Under the pieces are notes generated by a model. That model was not told the origin of the DNA and did not search any database. It saw nothing but the letters and a program-made list of their open reading frames with translations. The translations under genes and the position numbers were made by a program. From Acinetobacter haemolyticus (GTDB taxonomy: Bacteria; Pseudomonadota; Gammaproteobacteria; Pseudomonadales; Moraxellaceae), in the NCBI RefSeq assembly GCF_900406815.1, contig NZ_OVCN01000003.1, positions 149,513-213,512 on the forward strand: a DNA stretch of 64,000 nt, read 5' to 3'. Positions within the stretch are counted from its first letter, which is position 1; each line of letters begins with the position of its first letter. Of this stretch, positions 39,312 through 47,891 are shown piece after piece.

Positions 39312-40361
39312 GGCTTTGTTGCACAAACCTATCTGTAAAGGGTTTTTCAGCGATATAATTTTCAAATGAAGAAGCCTACACACAAAATCTACCGCACAAC
39401 CAATTGGCCCGCATATAACCGAGCACTTATGAGTCGCGGAAATATTGCCATTTGGTTTGATCCTGCTACGCAATGGTATGCGCCATCAAAAGGCAAACAA
39501 GGGCGAAATCAAACCTACTCCGACGCAGCCATCCAATGCTGCTTAATGATTAAATCCTTATTCCGTCTGTCTTTACGTATGGTCACTGGCTTTGTGCAAA
39601 GTCTGATTAAACTTTGCGGATTAAATTGGATAGCTCCAGATTACACCACGCTTTGTAGAAGACAAAAGCATATTAATATTGCAATCAATTACCAAAAAAG
39701 TAGCGATGGGCTGCATCTACTCATAGACTCTACAGGCATGAAGTTTCTAGGTGAGGGCGAATGGAAACGCAAGAAATATGGACCTGAATATCGTCGCCAA
39801 TGGCGTAAACTTCATATTGGCATAGATGCTAAAACTCTACAAATACGCGCTATTCAGCTTACAACCAATAATGTCAGTGATTCACAGGTGCTTGGTGATT
39901 TACTTAATCAGATTCCACAAGATGAGCAGATTGACTCTGTTTATACCGATGGAGCTTATGACACCAAGCAATGCCGTGAGGTCATTGCAGATCGGCAAGC
40001 GCATGCGGTGTTTCCACCTAGAAAAAATGCGAAACCTTGGAAAGATACAAAGAGCAGCTCGCTAGATCGAAATGAATTACTTCGAACAGTTAATCTTGGA
40101 AGCAGTGCTTCTCAGGCAGGACACTATGGAAAAAATCAGGCTATCATCGGTGAAGTTTGGTTGAAACTAAGATGCACTGCATTAAATTATTAGGAGATAA
40201 ACTCAGAGCAAGGCGTTTTGATAGCCAAGTCAATGAGATTCATGCACGTGTAGCAGTCCTCAACAGATTTACGGAATTAGGTCGACCACTTACCCAAATT
40301 ACGCCTTAAATTTAGCTCAATTAGGGGCGCTTTGCATTTCAAATCTTTGTGCAACAAAGCT
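39312..40361 (+). mobile_element. IS5-family (IS903-type) insertion sequence, degraded
   Basis: Begins GGCTTTGTTGCACAAA and ends TTTGTGCAACAAAGCT, the terminal repeats of IS903-like elements. No 9-bp target duplication is visible. The transposase is damaged. The last 90 bp recur at 46280-46369. Confidence 0.85.
39366..40309 (+). pseudogene. IS903-type transposase, frame broken
   Basis: DDE transposase reading well to RNELLRTVN (DSTGMKFLGEGEWK, DGAYDTKQCREVI). At 40095-40116 a palindromic stretch displaces the expected KRLGRT sequence and shifts the frame. The true C-terminal part (ETKMHCIKLLGDKLRARRF..NRFTELGRPL, ending 40309) is in another frame and also has an in-frame TGA near 40151. Inactive copy. 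Confidence 0.85.
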
Positions 40362-40420
40362 GTTTGAATAAAAACTTATCTATGTACCTTCAATTTTAAG
40401 CATGGTTTGATCCTATCTTT

Positions 40421-42145
40421 TCAAATAAATGGCCATGCAATACTCAGTAAAAATAATAGCCCTAATACGGCGCAACTCATTTGCCAAAAACGTAAAGGAT
40501 CTCGTTCAATGATTGCTGGTGGTTTAGAGTTTAATAATTCTTTGGAAGGATGCATTAGATTATGAATGAGTTCAGACAAGGCCTCAAAACGATGTGTCGG
40601 TTCAATACTCAGCGCTTGGCCTAAAATTTTATCTAACCATATAGGTAAATCAGGCCGATATTTCCTGATGGAATGATATTGAACTTTTTTAAGCTGCTTT
40701 AAACTGTTACAGCGAGCTAAATCTGTGCCATAAGGTAATTGTTTGGTGAGTAAATAATAGGCCATGACCGCCAAAGAAAATTGGTCTGAATGTACAGATG
40801 GCGAATGATCAATAAAATACTCCGGTGCCATAAATGCTAAGGTTCCGAGTGGTCGATTCGCATTTTTAGGATTAATTTCGACCAGGCCTCTTACTGCTGT
40901 TGAACCATAATCAATCAGTTTAATTTTCATGGCATTTTCTGCATTTAAAACCATGATATTCTTTGGCCGTATATCCTGATGCAGCATCTCCAGCCGGTGC
41001 ATTGCATTTAAAGCCAAGGCCGTTTGTTGCAAAATTGGTAAAATATCATCGAGCTTTAAAGGCTTTTCCTGGCGATGCAGCCATTGAGCCAAGGTTTCAC
41101 CCTGCAAATATTCATAACATTGGAATAAATATTTTTTCTCAGTGTTATGTGGATAACAGTGCATCAGGTTGTCATGTTTCAGACGTTTCGATACCCAATC
41201 TTCGAGTTGAAACTGCTCTACGGCATTTTTATCTTGCTGTAAATCTACCCCCAAAGTTTTTATGACCAAAGGCTGCTGCTGAGTATCGTGTGCCAAATAC
41301 AGGCAACTGCGATGATTTTGGTGCAAAATCTTATCAATCACATAACCTTCAAAAACTTCACCTTTACTGAGCTGTTGTGGAAATACATAATCCTGCTGAA
41401 TATGAAACTGATTCAGTTCAGGCAACTGTTCTACACGGATCACCTGGAAACTTAAGTTATCATCACTGCCCTGTTCTAAAGCTTTTTCAACTAATCCTTT
41501 GGCAAGTTGATTTAAATCTGCATCTATTAAAGTTAAATCTAATAATTGTTGATCTGTGACAAATTCATAGACCCCATCGGTCATTAGTAAAAAAATATCT
41601 TTTTCTTTGAGTTCAATATTTCGATAATCAATTTCAATACGATAATCCGCACCTAAGGCTCGACTAAGATAATGCTCTTTGGAAGACAACCAGACACGAT
41701 GATCATGGGTTAGTAATTCAATTTCATGATCGCGAATGCGGTAAATACGACTATCACCAACATGAAAAACATGGGCTTGTTGCTGTTTTAAAATCAGTGC
41801 AGATAAGGTACAGACATACCCTCGGTCTTTATCAAAACGTCCTTGACTTTGTTGAGTCTGTGCATAAAGCCATGAATTGGTCGCGCGGATCACTCGTTCT
41901 GCTGAAGTCTGTGTACTCCAGGCATCTGAAGTAGAATAATAGTCAGATAAAAAACTACCAACGGCTGTTTCTGCTGCAAGATGACTGACATTACTGCTAC
42001 CGATTCCATCCGCTATAACACATGCAATACCTTTCTGTTTCAGCACATGTCCTTCGGGCAGATATACTCCATGGAAATCCTGGTTCTGTTGTTTAACTCC
42101 GGCAGTAGAATATTGCCCAATAGTGACTTTTAATGTTTTTTTCAT
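40421..42145 (-). CDS. Bifunctional PP2C phosphatase / Ser-Thr kinase membrane protein
   Basis: 574 residues. The PP2C-type phosphatase (about 1-240; CVIADGIGSS, LLMTDGVYE) is followed by a kinase domain (about 260-530) with catalytic loop HQDIRPKNIMV, DYG in place of DFG, and MAPEYF, then a C-terminal transmembrane helix (LGLLFLLSIAWPF). Such fusions often accompany nitrate/nitrite assimilation genes. It follows the FNT gene, behind a terminator. Substrates unknown. Confidence 0.85.
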   Translation of the reverse strand: MKKTLKVTIGQYSTAGVKQQNQDFHGVYLPEGHVLKQKGIACVIADGIGSSNVSHLAAETAVGSFLSDYYSTSDAWSTQTSAERVIRATNSWLYAQTQQSQGRFDKDRGYVCTLSALILKQQQAHVFHVGDSRIYRIRDHEIELLTHDHRVWLSSKEHYLSRALGADYRIEIDYRNIELKEKDIFLLMTDGVYEFVTDQQLLDLTLIDADLNQLAKGLVEKALEQGSDDNLSFQVIRVEQLPELNQFHIQQDYVFPQQLSKGEVFEGYVIDKILHQNHRSCLYLAHDTQQQPLVIKTLGVDLQQDKNAVEQFQLEDWVSKRLKHDNLMHCYPHNTEKKYLFQCYEYLQGETLAQWLHRQEKPLKLDDILPILQQTALALNAMHRLEMLHQDIRPKNIMVLNAENAMKIKLIDYGSTAVRGLVEINPKNANRPLGTLAFMAPEYFIDHSPSVHSDQFSLAVMAYYLLTKQLPYGTDLARCNSLKQLKKVQYHSIRKYRPDLPIWLDKILGQALSIEPTHRFEALSELIHNLMHPSKELLNSKPPAIIERDPLRFWQMSCAVLGLLFLLSIAWPFI

Positions 42146-42156
42146 GCTGAAAGCTC

Positions 42157-42181
42157 AAAAAGGGATCTATATGATCCCTTT
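42157..42181 (-). terminator. Terminator between the FNT and kinase/phosphatase genes
   Basis: AAAGGGATC and GATCCCTTT form a stem followed on the minus strand by TTTT. Partial read-through would be needed for co-transcription. Confidence 0.75.
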
Positions 42182-42196
42182 ATAAAATGATGAATG

Positions 42197-43006
42197 TTAA
42201 AATTCTTTTTTAACACCAGTACGGACATGGGTGGTATAAAGTGCCAGACCTGTTAATGCCAAACCGCCCACCAGATTACCTAAAGCAACCGGCAGTTCAT
42301 TCCATAGGAAGTAGTCAGCAATCGAGAAGTCACCGCCCATCATCATGGCAAATGGGAACAGGAACATGTTCACGACAGAGTGCTCAAAGCCCATGGCAAA
42401 GAACAGCATAATTGGCATCCACATGGCAATAAATTTGCCACTCACCGTAGTAGACATCATCGCGCCAATGACACCTAATGACACCATCCAGTTACACAGC
42501 ATGCCACGGATAAAAATAGTCATCCAGCCGGCGAATCCGTATTCGGCATAACCTAATGTCCGCTCCTCGCCAATATGCGCAATTTTTACGCCGACAGGGT
42601 TTGGATCCGCTGCAAAACCCATGGTATAAACCGCTGCCATGAGCACCGCAACGACTAAACAGCCTGTAAAGTTCCCTACAAACACCAAGCCCCAGTTTTT
42701 TAGAATACGTCCCCATGTCACCCCTGGGCGTTTATCTAGCCATGCCAGCGGCGTAAGTACAAACACCCCAGTTAATAGGTCATAGCCCAATAAATACAAC
42801 ATACAAAAACCAACTGGAAACAGGAGCGCACCAATCAATGGTGATCCTGTTTGCACGGCTATGGTAATGGCAAATACCGCTGCCAAGGCCAGAATGGCCC
42901 CTGCCATAAAGGCACGAATCAATACATCACGGGTTGCCATATGCAATTTGGATTCACCCGCATCTACTACTTTTTTTGCAAACTCCGCAGGAGCAAGATA
43001 TGCCAT
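42197..43006 (-). CDS. Formate/nitrite transporter (FNT) family channel
   Basis: A 269-residue protein with six membrane segments and FNT signatures (LLFPVGFCMLYLLG, GNFTGCLVV, FAMGFEHSVVNMF with the central His). The family carries formate, nitrite or similar monovalent anions. The nearby cyanase and the ANTAR-like nitrogen leader suggest nitrite or possibly cyanate as substrate, which is inference. The leader from about 43137 contains a conditional terminator. Confidence 0.88.
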   Translation of the reverse strand: MAYLAPAEFAKKVVDAGESKLHMATRDVLIRAFMAGAILALAAVFAITIAVQTGSPLIGALLFPVGFCMLYLLGYDLLTGVFVLTPLAWLDKRPGVTWGRILKNWGLVFVGNFTGCLVVAVLMAAVYTMGFAADPNPVGVKIAHIGEERTLGYAEYGFAGWMTIFIRGMLCNWMVSLGVIGAMMSTTVSGKFIAMWMPIMLFFAMGFEHSVVNMFLFPFAMMMGGDFSIADYFLWNELPVALGNLVGGLALTGLALYTTHVRTGVKKEF

Positions 43007-43044
43007 GTTGTCGTCCTCTTTTTCAATATACGGACCTGTTTTTC

Positions 43045-43084
43045 GAAAAAAAGACGCCTAAGATCATTGAAGACCTTAGGCGCC
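43045..43084 (-). terminator. Leader terminator upstream of the FNT gene
   Basis: On the minus strand GGCGCCTAAGGTC (43084-43072) pairs along all 13 positions (two G-U pairs) with GATCTTAGGCGTC (43065-43053), loop TTCAAT, followed by an uninterrupted U-run (43052-43045). It lies 39 bp before the FNT start, so it must be bypassed for expression. Confidence 0.88.
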
Positions 43085-43132
43085 GTTGCCTTGAATATTA
43101 GAACAGGTAATGGTGAATGGCGTCGTTGCCAT
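43078..43132 (-). promoter_or_regulatory. ANTAR-type tandem hexaloop hairpins (NasT/NasR-like antitermination leader)
   Basis: Hairpin P1 is ATGGC-AACGAC-GCCAT (43132-43117). Hairpin P2 is AGGC-AACGGC-GCCT (43091-43078). Both have six-nucleotide loops with A at position 1 and G at position 4, the recognition rule for ANTAR-domain antiterminators, and the 3' arm of P2 is part of the 5' arm of the terminator at 43045-43084. P2 formation would prevent the terminator. No ANTAR protein gene is in the window. Confidence 0.8.
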
Positions 43133-43147
43133 GTATATCGAAATATA

Positions 43148-43164
43148 AGCAAAAGCTATGCCAC
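43148..43164 (-). promoter_or_regulatory. Sigma-54 promoter of the FNT gene
   Basis: GTGGCATAGCTTTTGCT on the minus strand has GG-N10-GC spacing and a perfect TTGCT -12 box. The predicted start, near 43137, places hairpin P1 about 5 nt into the transcript, a strong coherence check. Confidence 0.75.
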
Positions 43165-43223
43165 AAATAATTAACAATCACTTAAATATTCATTTTCTAT
43201 TTAGCATGAACTCTAGAATGCTG

Positions 43224-43240
43224 TTGGCATGATATCTGCA
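43224..43240 (+). promoter_or_regulatory. Sigma-54 promoter of cynS
   Basis: TTGGCATGATATCTGCA has the exact GG-N10-GC spacing of -24/-12 promoters. Transcription would begin near 43251, giving a 36-nt leader. AGCAT at 43203-43207 and ATGCT at 43218-43222 form a possible activator half-site pair. Confidence 0.7.
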
Positions 43241-43286
43241 TTATGCGTTCTGCATACATTCATTTGATAATAATTTGGAGAGGATT

Positions 43287-43736
43287 ATGATTACCCATCG
43301 TCAACAAGTAACTGACATGATCATTTCAGCGAAAGTTTTAAAGTCAATTAAGTGGTCAGATGTTGCCAAAGAGATTGGTCTTTCTAAAGAATGGGTAACG
43401 GCTGCCTGCCTGGGACAAATGGCATTTAATAAACAGCAGGCAGAGAAAATTGGTCAGATTTTTGACCTTAGTGATGAGGCAGTAGCATGGCTGCAAATTG
43501 TACCTTACAAAGGCTCTTTACCGACCAGTGTGCCTACGGACCCTTTAATTTACCGCTGGTATGAAGTTGTAAATGTATATGGTTCGACTATTAAAGAGCT
43601 GATCCATGAAGAATTCGGTGATGGCATTATGAGCGCAATCGACTTCAGCATGAATATTCAGCGTGAGGAAAACCCGAACGGTGACCGGGTAAATGTCGTA
43701 TTGTCTGGCAAGTTTTTACCTTATAAAACCTATTAA
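43287..43736 (+). CDS. cynS: Cyanate hydratase (cyanase)
   Basis: A 149-residue protein of standard cyanase length. The N-terminal helical domain (LSKEWVTAACLGQMAF) is followed by the catalytic part, with Arg and Glu in YRWYEVVNVYGSTIKELIHEEFGDGIMSAI. It converts cyanate and bicarbonate to ammonia and CO2. The ATG at 43287 follows GGAGAGGATT; a start at 43275 lies upstream of that site and is rejected. Divergent from the FNT gene. Confidence 0.95.
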   Translation: MITHRQQVTDMIISAKVLKSIKWSDVAKEIGLSKEWVTAACLGQMAFNKQQAEKIGQIFDLSDEAVAWLQIVPYKGSLPTSVPTDPLIYRWYEVVNVYGSTIKELIHEEFGDGIMSAIDFSMNIQREENPNGDRVNVVLSGKFLPYKTY

Positions 43737-43749
43737 TTAATCGTTTGAT

Positions 43750-43774
43750 AAAGCCATCATATTGATGGCTTTTC
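43750..43774 (+). terminator. cynS terminator
   Basis: AAGCCATCA pairs with TGATGGCTT around TAT, followed by a T-rich tail. Confidence 0.85.
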
Positions 43775-43815
43775 ATTTCTTCGTAAGGAGATCTTTTATA
43801 TCACCGTCTTTATCC

Positions 43816-43933
43816 TTATTTAATTTTGACTATACACAGCTTCTGGGTATAAGAGGAACCGACATCAATATAGTGACAGTTATCAATCTGGGTATGTTTT
43901 TTCACAATGGTATGCCCTAAATAGGTTTTGAAC
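43816..43933 (-). pseudogene. C-terminal fragment of a PP1-type metallophosphoesterase
   Basis: On the minus strand the frame reads FKTYLGHTIVKKHTQIDNCH then YIDVGSSYTQKLCIVKIK and a stop. GHT...IDxG with a final beta strand is the end of calcineurin-like Ser/Thr phosphatases. The rest is cut off exactly at the end of the IS3-family element (43934). Confidence 0.55.
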
Positions 43934-43972
43934 TGAACCGTACCGGGTTTGTCGGAGACTTTTTTATTTAAG

Positions 43973-44889
43973 TTAGGCCACCTGACCTAATGGGTTAATT
44001 TTATGATAGTACATTGCTTCAAAATCAAAAGGTGACACATAACCTAGTGCACTATGTACACGCTTTTTATTGAACCAATCTACCCAGCTTAGTGTCGCAA
44101 GTTGTACATCCGCTAAACCTTGCCAATCCGCTTTTAAATATTCAATCACCTCTGTTTTGTATAAGCCATTCACCGTTTCAGCCAAAGCATTATCGTATGA
44201 ATCACCGGTCGTACCGACTGATGCTCGTAAATTTGCTGCTTCTAAACGATTGGTATAACGAATGGAAAGATATTGCACACCTCTGTCACTATGATGAATC
44301 ACGTTCTTTGGCATGCCTCGATCATGCAATGCTTGCTCCAGTGCATCGAGCACCATATCTGTATTCATCCGTGTCGATACTTTCCATCCAACAATTGCTC
44401 GTGAGAAGACATCAATAATAAATGCAGTATAAACCCAGCCTGAATTTGTTTGAATATACGTGAAGTCACCCACCTGAGAAGCATTGCTTCGCAAGGGTTT
44501 GGATGATCAGCATTAAAATTACGTTTCACTAAATCATCTGCCCGTTTTTGGTCATCTCGGTTACGGGTGGTTTGTTTATTCTTACCACGCCAAACACCTT
44601 GTATACCTAGCTTTTGCATCAATCGAGCAATTGTACAACGTGCAATAACAGAGCCTTCACGTTTCAGTTGTTGCCAGACTTTACGTGCGCCATATCGACC
44701 TAAACTTTCCTTCCAAATTCGTTTAATTTGTTCAGCATGATGCTCATCATGTAGATCTCGTTTCGCTCGATGTTCTGGATTTACTGTGAGATCTAGAGTC
44801 CGGTAATAGGTTGAAGGTGCGATTGGTAAAATCCTACAAATCGCTTCAACACCATATTGATCTTTATTGTTATGGATAAAATCCACCAT
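43973..44889 (-). pseudogene. IS3-family transposase OrfB, frame broken
   Basis: IS3 OrfB with the HTH_21 region and DDE core: Asp in VGDFTYI, Asp in HHSDRGVQY, Glu in DSYDNALAETVNG. The reading frame changes at 44473-44495, where a palindromic stretch replaces the expected NQLWVGDF codons; the upstream part runs 44889 to about 44496 and the downstream part from there to 43973. It overlaps orfA at TAATG. Likely inactive. Confidence 0.85.
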
Positions 44890-45206
44890 TACTTGTGTGG
44901 GCGGTCGAGCTCCGCCTGGGCGAAAAAAGCGGCTGCTTTACGTAGAATTTCATTGGCACGCTTTAATTCTTTAATTTCACGTTCCATTTGCTTCATTTTT
45001 TCTTGATCAGATATCTGTTGTACTTTAATAGGATTTTGCTGATCTAAATGCTTTTGATGCCAGGCACGAAGTGTTTCAGGAGTACAACCGATCTTAGGCG
45101 CAATTGCTGTGATTGCAGCCCAAGTAGAAGGATAATCTTTTTCAGATTCAATCAATAATTGAACCGCTCTTTCTCTGATTTCAGGGGTATATTTTAATTT
45201 TGTCAT
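44889..45206 (-). CDS. IS3-family OrfA (transposase N-terminal HTH)
   Basis: 105 residues with the HTH_Tnp_1 fold (YTPEIRERAVQLLIESEKDY, APKIGCTPETLRAWHQKH) and a C-terminal leucine-zipper coiled coil (MKQMEREIKELKRANEILRK). Intact, while its partner orfB is broken. Confidence 0.9.
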   Translation of the reverse strand: MTKLKYTPEIRERAVQLLIESEKDYPSTWAAITAIAPKIGCTPETLRAWHQKHLDQQNPIKVQQISDQEKMKQMEREIKELKRANEILRKAAAFFAQAELDRPHK

Positions 45207-45253
45207 CGGGATAGTCTCTCAGAATATTGACTCTCCGACAAACCCGGTACGGT

Positions 45254-45465
45254 TCAGCCATATTTAGCACGCCACTTGTAGAAAGTCGCATTACTCATGC
45301 CATGTTCACGGCACAGGGTAGTAACAGGCGTGCCAGACTCCGCCTGTTTCAAAATAGACATGATCTGACTGTCAGTAAATTTAGATGTTTTCATGCAGAA
45401 TCTCCTGCTCTAATCTTAAGAGAAAATTCTACTTTTACTTCCTTTTATTTTTAGGGGGGATTACC
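45254..45465 (-). mobile_element. 5' part of a second IS3-family element, interrupted
   Basis: Contains the first 46 codons of an orfA on the minus strand (ATG at 45394; MKTSKFTDSQIMSILKQAES ... NATFYKWRAKYG), stopped by the TGA formed at the end of the inserted IS. Upstream it carries the IS end whose relative lies at 36496-36567. The remainder of this element is absent. Confidence 0.75.
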
Positions 45466-46268
45466 TATACCAGTCAACCCATTTTTCAACTGTTTGAGTA
45501 CAAACTTTCTGAATTAACTGAAGATGTATTTTGCGATTGGCTTGATCACAATGACTTCCGTCCAACAACATCAGCTAAAGCATACAGACTTACACGAGCT
45601 TTCCTGAATTGGTGCGAGGAACACGAGGATTATGAAAACTTAGTGCCTCCAAAATCATACAACTCAAAAAAAGTTAAAGATAAGGTCCCTTCCCCAAAAG
45701 CCAAGAATGATTGTTTGATGAAACAGCATCTAAAACCATGGTTTGAAGAGGTAAATAAGTTAACTAGTAGAAAAATAGCGATTTTTTGATATGTAGTTTA
45801 ATCACTGGTTGCAGAAAGAATGAGCTGCTTTCATTAAAATGGACAGATGTCGATTTTCGTTGGAAAACAGCAAAAGTTAGAGATAAAATTGAAGATGAAG
45901 GTCGCCTAATTCCTCTGACGGCATATGTTGAAAGCCTATTTTTAGAACTAAGGAAAAATTCTGATTCTAAATTCATATTTAGCAGTAAGGGTGCTAAATG
46001 CGGTCATATTGTCAATCCTTACGATAGCTTAGAGAAAATATGTAAAAAACTAAATATTGAACTTACTCCCCATGGATTGAGGAGATCATATAAAACGTTA
46101 GCTATTTGGGCAAAAATCAATGAAGGATCTTTAGCACAGATATCAGGTCATAAACCAAGTGCATTAGTTGTAAGGCACTACATCGTACGACCTATGGATA
46201 TGCTACAAGAAACACTACAAGAATATGAGGATTGGATTTTGCAACAAGTGCGAAATGGCATTAATTGA
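45466..46268 (+). pseudogene. Tyrosine recombinase (phage-type integrase), truncated and frameshifted
   Basis: Catalytic residues are visible: Arg in TGCRKNELLSLKW, HGLRRSY, the His of GHKP and Tyr in VVRHYIV. The N-terminus is lost at the IS junction (45465), with residual core-binding domain from KLSELTEDVFCDWL. The frame breaks at the T6 run 45782-45787; one more T would restore IAIFLICSLITG. It probably belonged to the island using the tRNA-Val site. Confidence 0.82.
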
Positions 46269-46279
46269 AATGCCTCGAC

Positions 46280-46369
46280 ACGGAATTAGGTCGACCACTT
46301 ACCTAAGTTACGCCTTAAATTTAGCTCAATTAGGGCGCTTTGCATTTCAAATCTTTGTGCAACAAAGCC
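46280..46369 (+). mobile_element. Solo 3' end of an IS903-type element
   Basis: Nearly identical to the last 90 bp of the element at 39312-40361 and ends with TTTGTGCAACAAAGCC. No other part is present, so it is a deletion scar between the integrase and the nit cluster. Confidence 0.8.
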
Positions 46370-46502
46370 GTTTCCAAATCATCATTCCTGTATCAGGACA
46401 TGCTAAGCAGGTTTTAACGGGAAGTTCACTATTTAAAAATGGAACAGGAAGAAATTCCCATGGTTCAGTATTAGTATTAATTACAAAAGGTTGTTGATTC
46501 AT
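46370..46502 (-). pseudogene. 5' fragment of a gene formerly downstream of nitH (possibly cupin family)
   Basis: ATG at 46502 preceded by AGGATAGCCATA starts MNQQPFVINTNTEPWEFLPV and continues to CPDTGMMIWKR before entering the IS remnant. The style resembles the N-terminus of small cupin dioxygenases, but this is a weak call. It is co-oriented with the nit genes, 77 bp after nitH. Confidence 0.4.
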
Positions 46503-46579
46503 TATGGCTATCCTATGTTTTTTAACAATATTGGAGATTTGATGCAGCCGAAAGTTGAGACTATTCAGCTACCTGATAA

Positions 46580-47881
46580 TTAGGCCAATGATGATAATGT
46601 TGAGGATATATGCTGTGGTGTAACATTTAATTGTTGAATGAGATGATCAGCAATAAACTCAGCATCTTTAGCAACATCCATAAAACGTCCTGAACCCCAT
46701 GTGTTTAACCAAGGTAAACCAATAAAGCTTACTTCAGGGTCAACGGTAATACCGCGATCATGTTTTGGATATCCATTTGTCTGGAATATATCTAAATCAA
46801 TCCAAGAATAGTCTGGTCTAAATCCGATACACCAAATGATCGAAGTGATGTTCTCTTCAACTAAATCAATATGGGTAATTTCCTGTTCTGGCTGCCAAAG
46901 TGGCTGATATACAGATGCTGGCTCTTCAGTCACAATATTATTTTTCTCTAGATAGTCATCAATAGAGGCATTAATACGATTGTAAGTTGCATCTGCCATG
47001 TCTAGGTTCTGGATTAAATCTGGACGGAAGACAAACTGTCCTTCCTTATAGTCCTCAAATCGTCCAAACAATCGCATACCTTCTAATGCAAATTTACGTA
47101 GATCAATATCACGACCACCATCTCGCCCAGTCACATAATGATTAGTGCTGTTACGAACCTCTTCACTATATCGGTGATCTTTGACGGTTGTTTCGTAATA
47201 ACCCATTTCATAAAGCCACTTCACTACGTCTTTACCACGATAAAAACGCGCACAGCGTGGTGCATCTCCCGTAGAAAGATAAACCTTTTTACCTGCCAAA
47301 TGTAAATCTTCTGCAATTTGGGCACCTGATTGTCCTGAACCGACAACCAAGACATTACCTTCAGGTAACTGTTCCACATTAAAATATTGTTCTGAATGCA
47401 TTACCAACACTTGTTCAGGGACTTGATCACTTAGTTTTGGATAAATTGGGGTGTGATAACCACCAGCCGCTACAACTAATTGTTTCGCAGTCGTTGTGCC
47501 TAAACTGGTTTCAATTTCAAAGTGTTGAGGTGCAATTTTTGCAACATGCTTAACCTGAACATTCAATAAAACTGGTGGATTCAGTTTTTCAATGAAGTCG
47601 TCGAGATATTCAACAATTTCATTTTTTTTCATAAATCCATCAGGGTCATTGCCGTTATATGGATGCTCTGGAAGCAAACATTGCCAATTGGGGGTAACCA
47701 AAGTGAAATTATCCCACCGTTTACTGCGCCAGCTATGGGTCAACTCTGATTCTTTTTCTAGAATCACATGATCAATTCCTGCTTTTTGTAAATAATGACT
47801 GATACATAACCCTGCCTGGCCACCACCAACAATCACGACATCATAATTTGGTTGTAAATCTTGAATTTGCATATTAAGCAT
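46580..47881 (-). CDS. nitH: NitH: MSMEG_0569-type flavin-dependent oxidoreductase
   Basis: A 433-residue flavoprotein monooxygenase-like enzyme with the FAD motif VVIVGGGQAGLCISHYL near the N-terminus and the NADPH motif VLVVGSGQSGAQIAEDL near residue 190. It is the last gene of the conserved Nit1C cluster. The start at 47881 follows AAGGGGAACAAG; a longer frame begins at 47920 within nitG. Reaction unknown. Confidence 0.85.
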   Translation of the reverse strand: MLNMQIQDLQPNYDVVIVGGGQAGLCISHYLQKAGIDHVILEKESELTHSWRSKRWDNFTLVTPNWQCLLPEHPYNGNDPDGFMKKNEIVEYLDDFIEKLNPPVLLNVQVKHVAKIAPQHFEIETSLGTTTAKQLVVAAGGYHTPIYPKLSDQVPEQVLVMHSEQYFNVEQLPEGNVLVVGSGQSGAQIAEDLHLAGKKVYLSTGDAPRCARFYRGKDVVKWLYEMGYYETTVKDHRYSEEVRNSTNHYVTGRDGGRDIDLRKFALEGMRLFGRFEDYKEGQFVFRPDLIQNLDMADATYNRINASIDDYLEKNNIVTEEPASVYQPLWQPEQEITHIDLVEENITSIIWCIGFRPDYSWIDLDIFQTNGYPKHDRGITVDPEVSFIGLPWLNTWGSGRFMDVAKDAEFIADHLIQQLNVTPQHISSTLSSLA

Positions 47882-47891
47882 CTTGTTCCCC

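Larger units (their letters stand above)
43934..45256 (-). mobile_element. IS3-family insertion sequence, 1323 bp
   Basis: Perfect 25-bp terminal inverted repeats at 43934-43958 and 45232-45256 (beginning TGAACCGTACCGGG). It carries orfA and orfB on the minus strand. No target duplication is visible (flanks AAC and GCC), so the flanks have been rearranged. The right side lies inside orfA of a different IS3-type element. Confidence 0.92.

Noticed and set aside
43934..45256. Composite transposon carrying the nit or cyn genes
   Set aside because: Only one intact copy of the IS3 element is present and it has no target duplication; the other IS pieces belong to different families.
46225..46497. 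A 90-codon plus-strand frame across the IS903 remnant
   Set aside because: It joins integrase tail, IS scrap and the antisense of the nitH-downstream fragment, so it is a chance frame.
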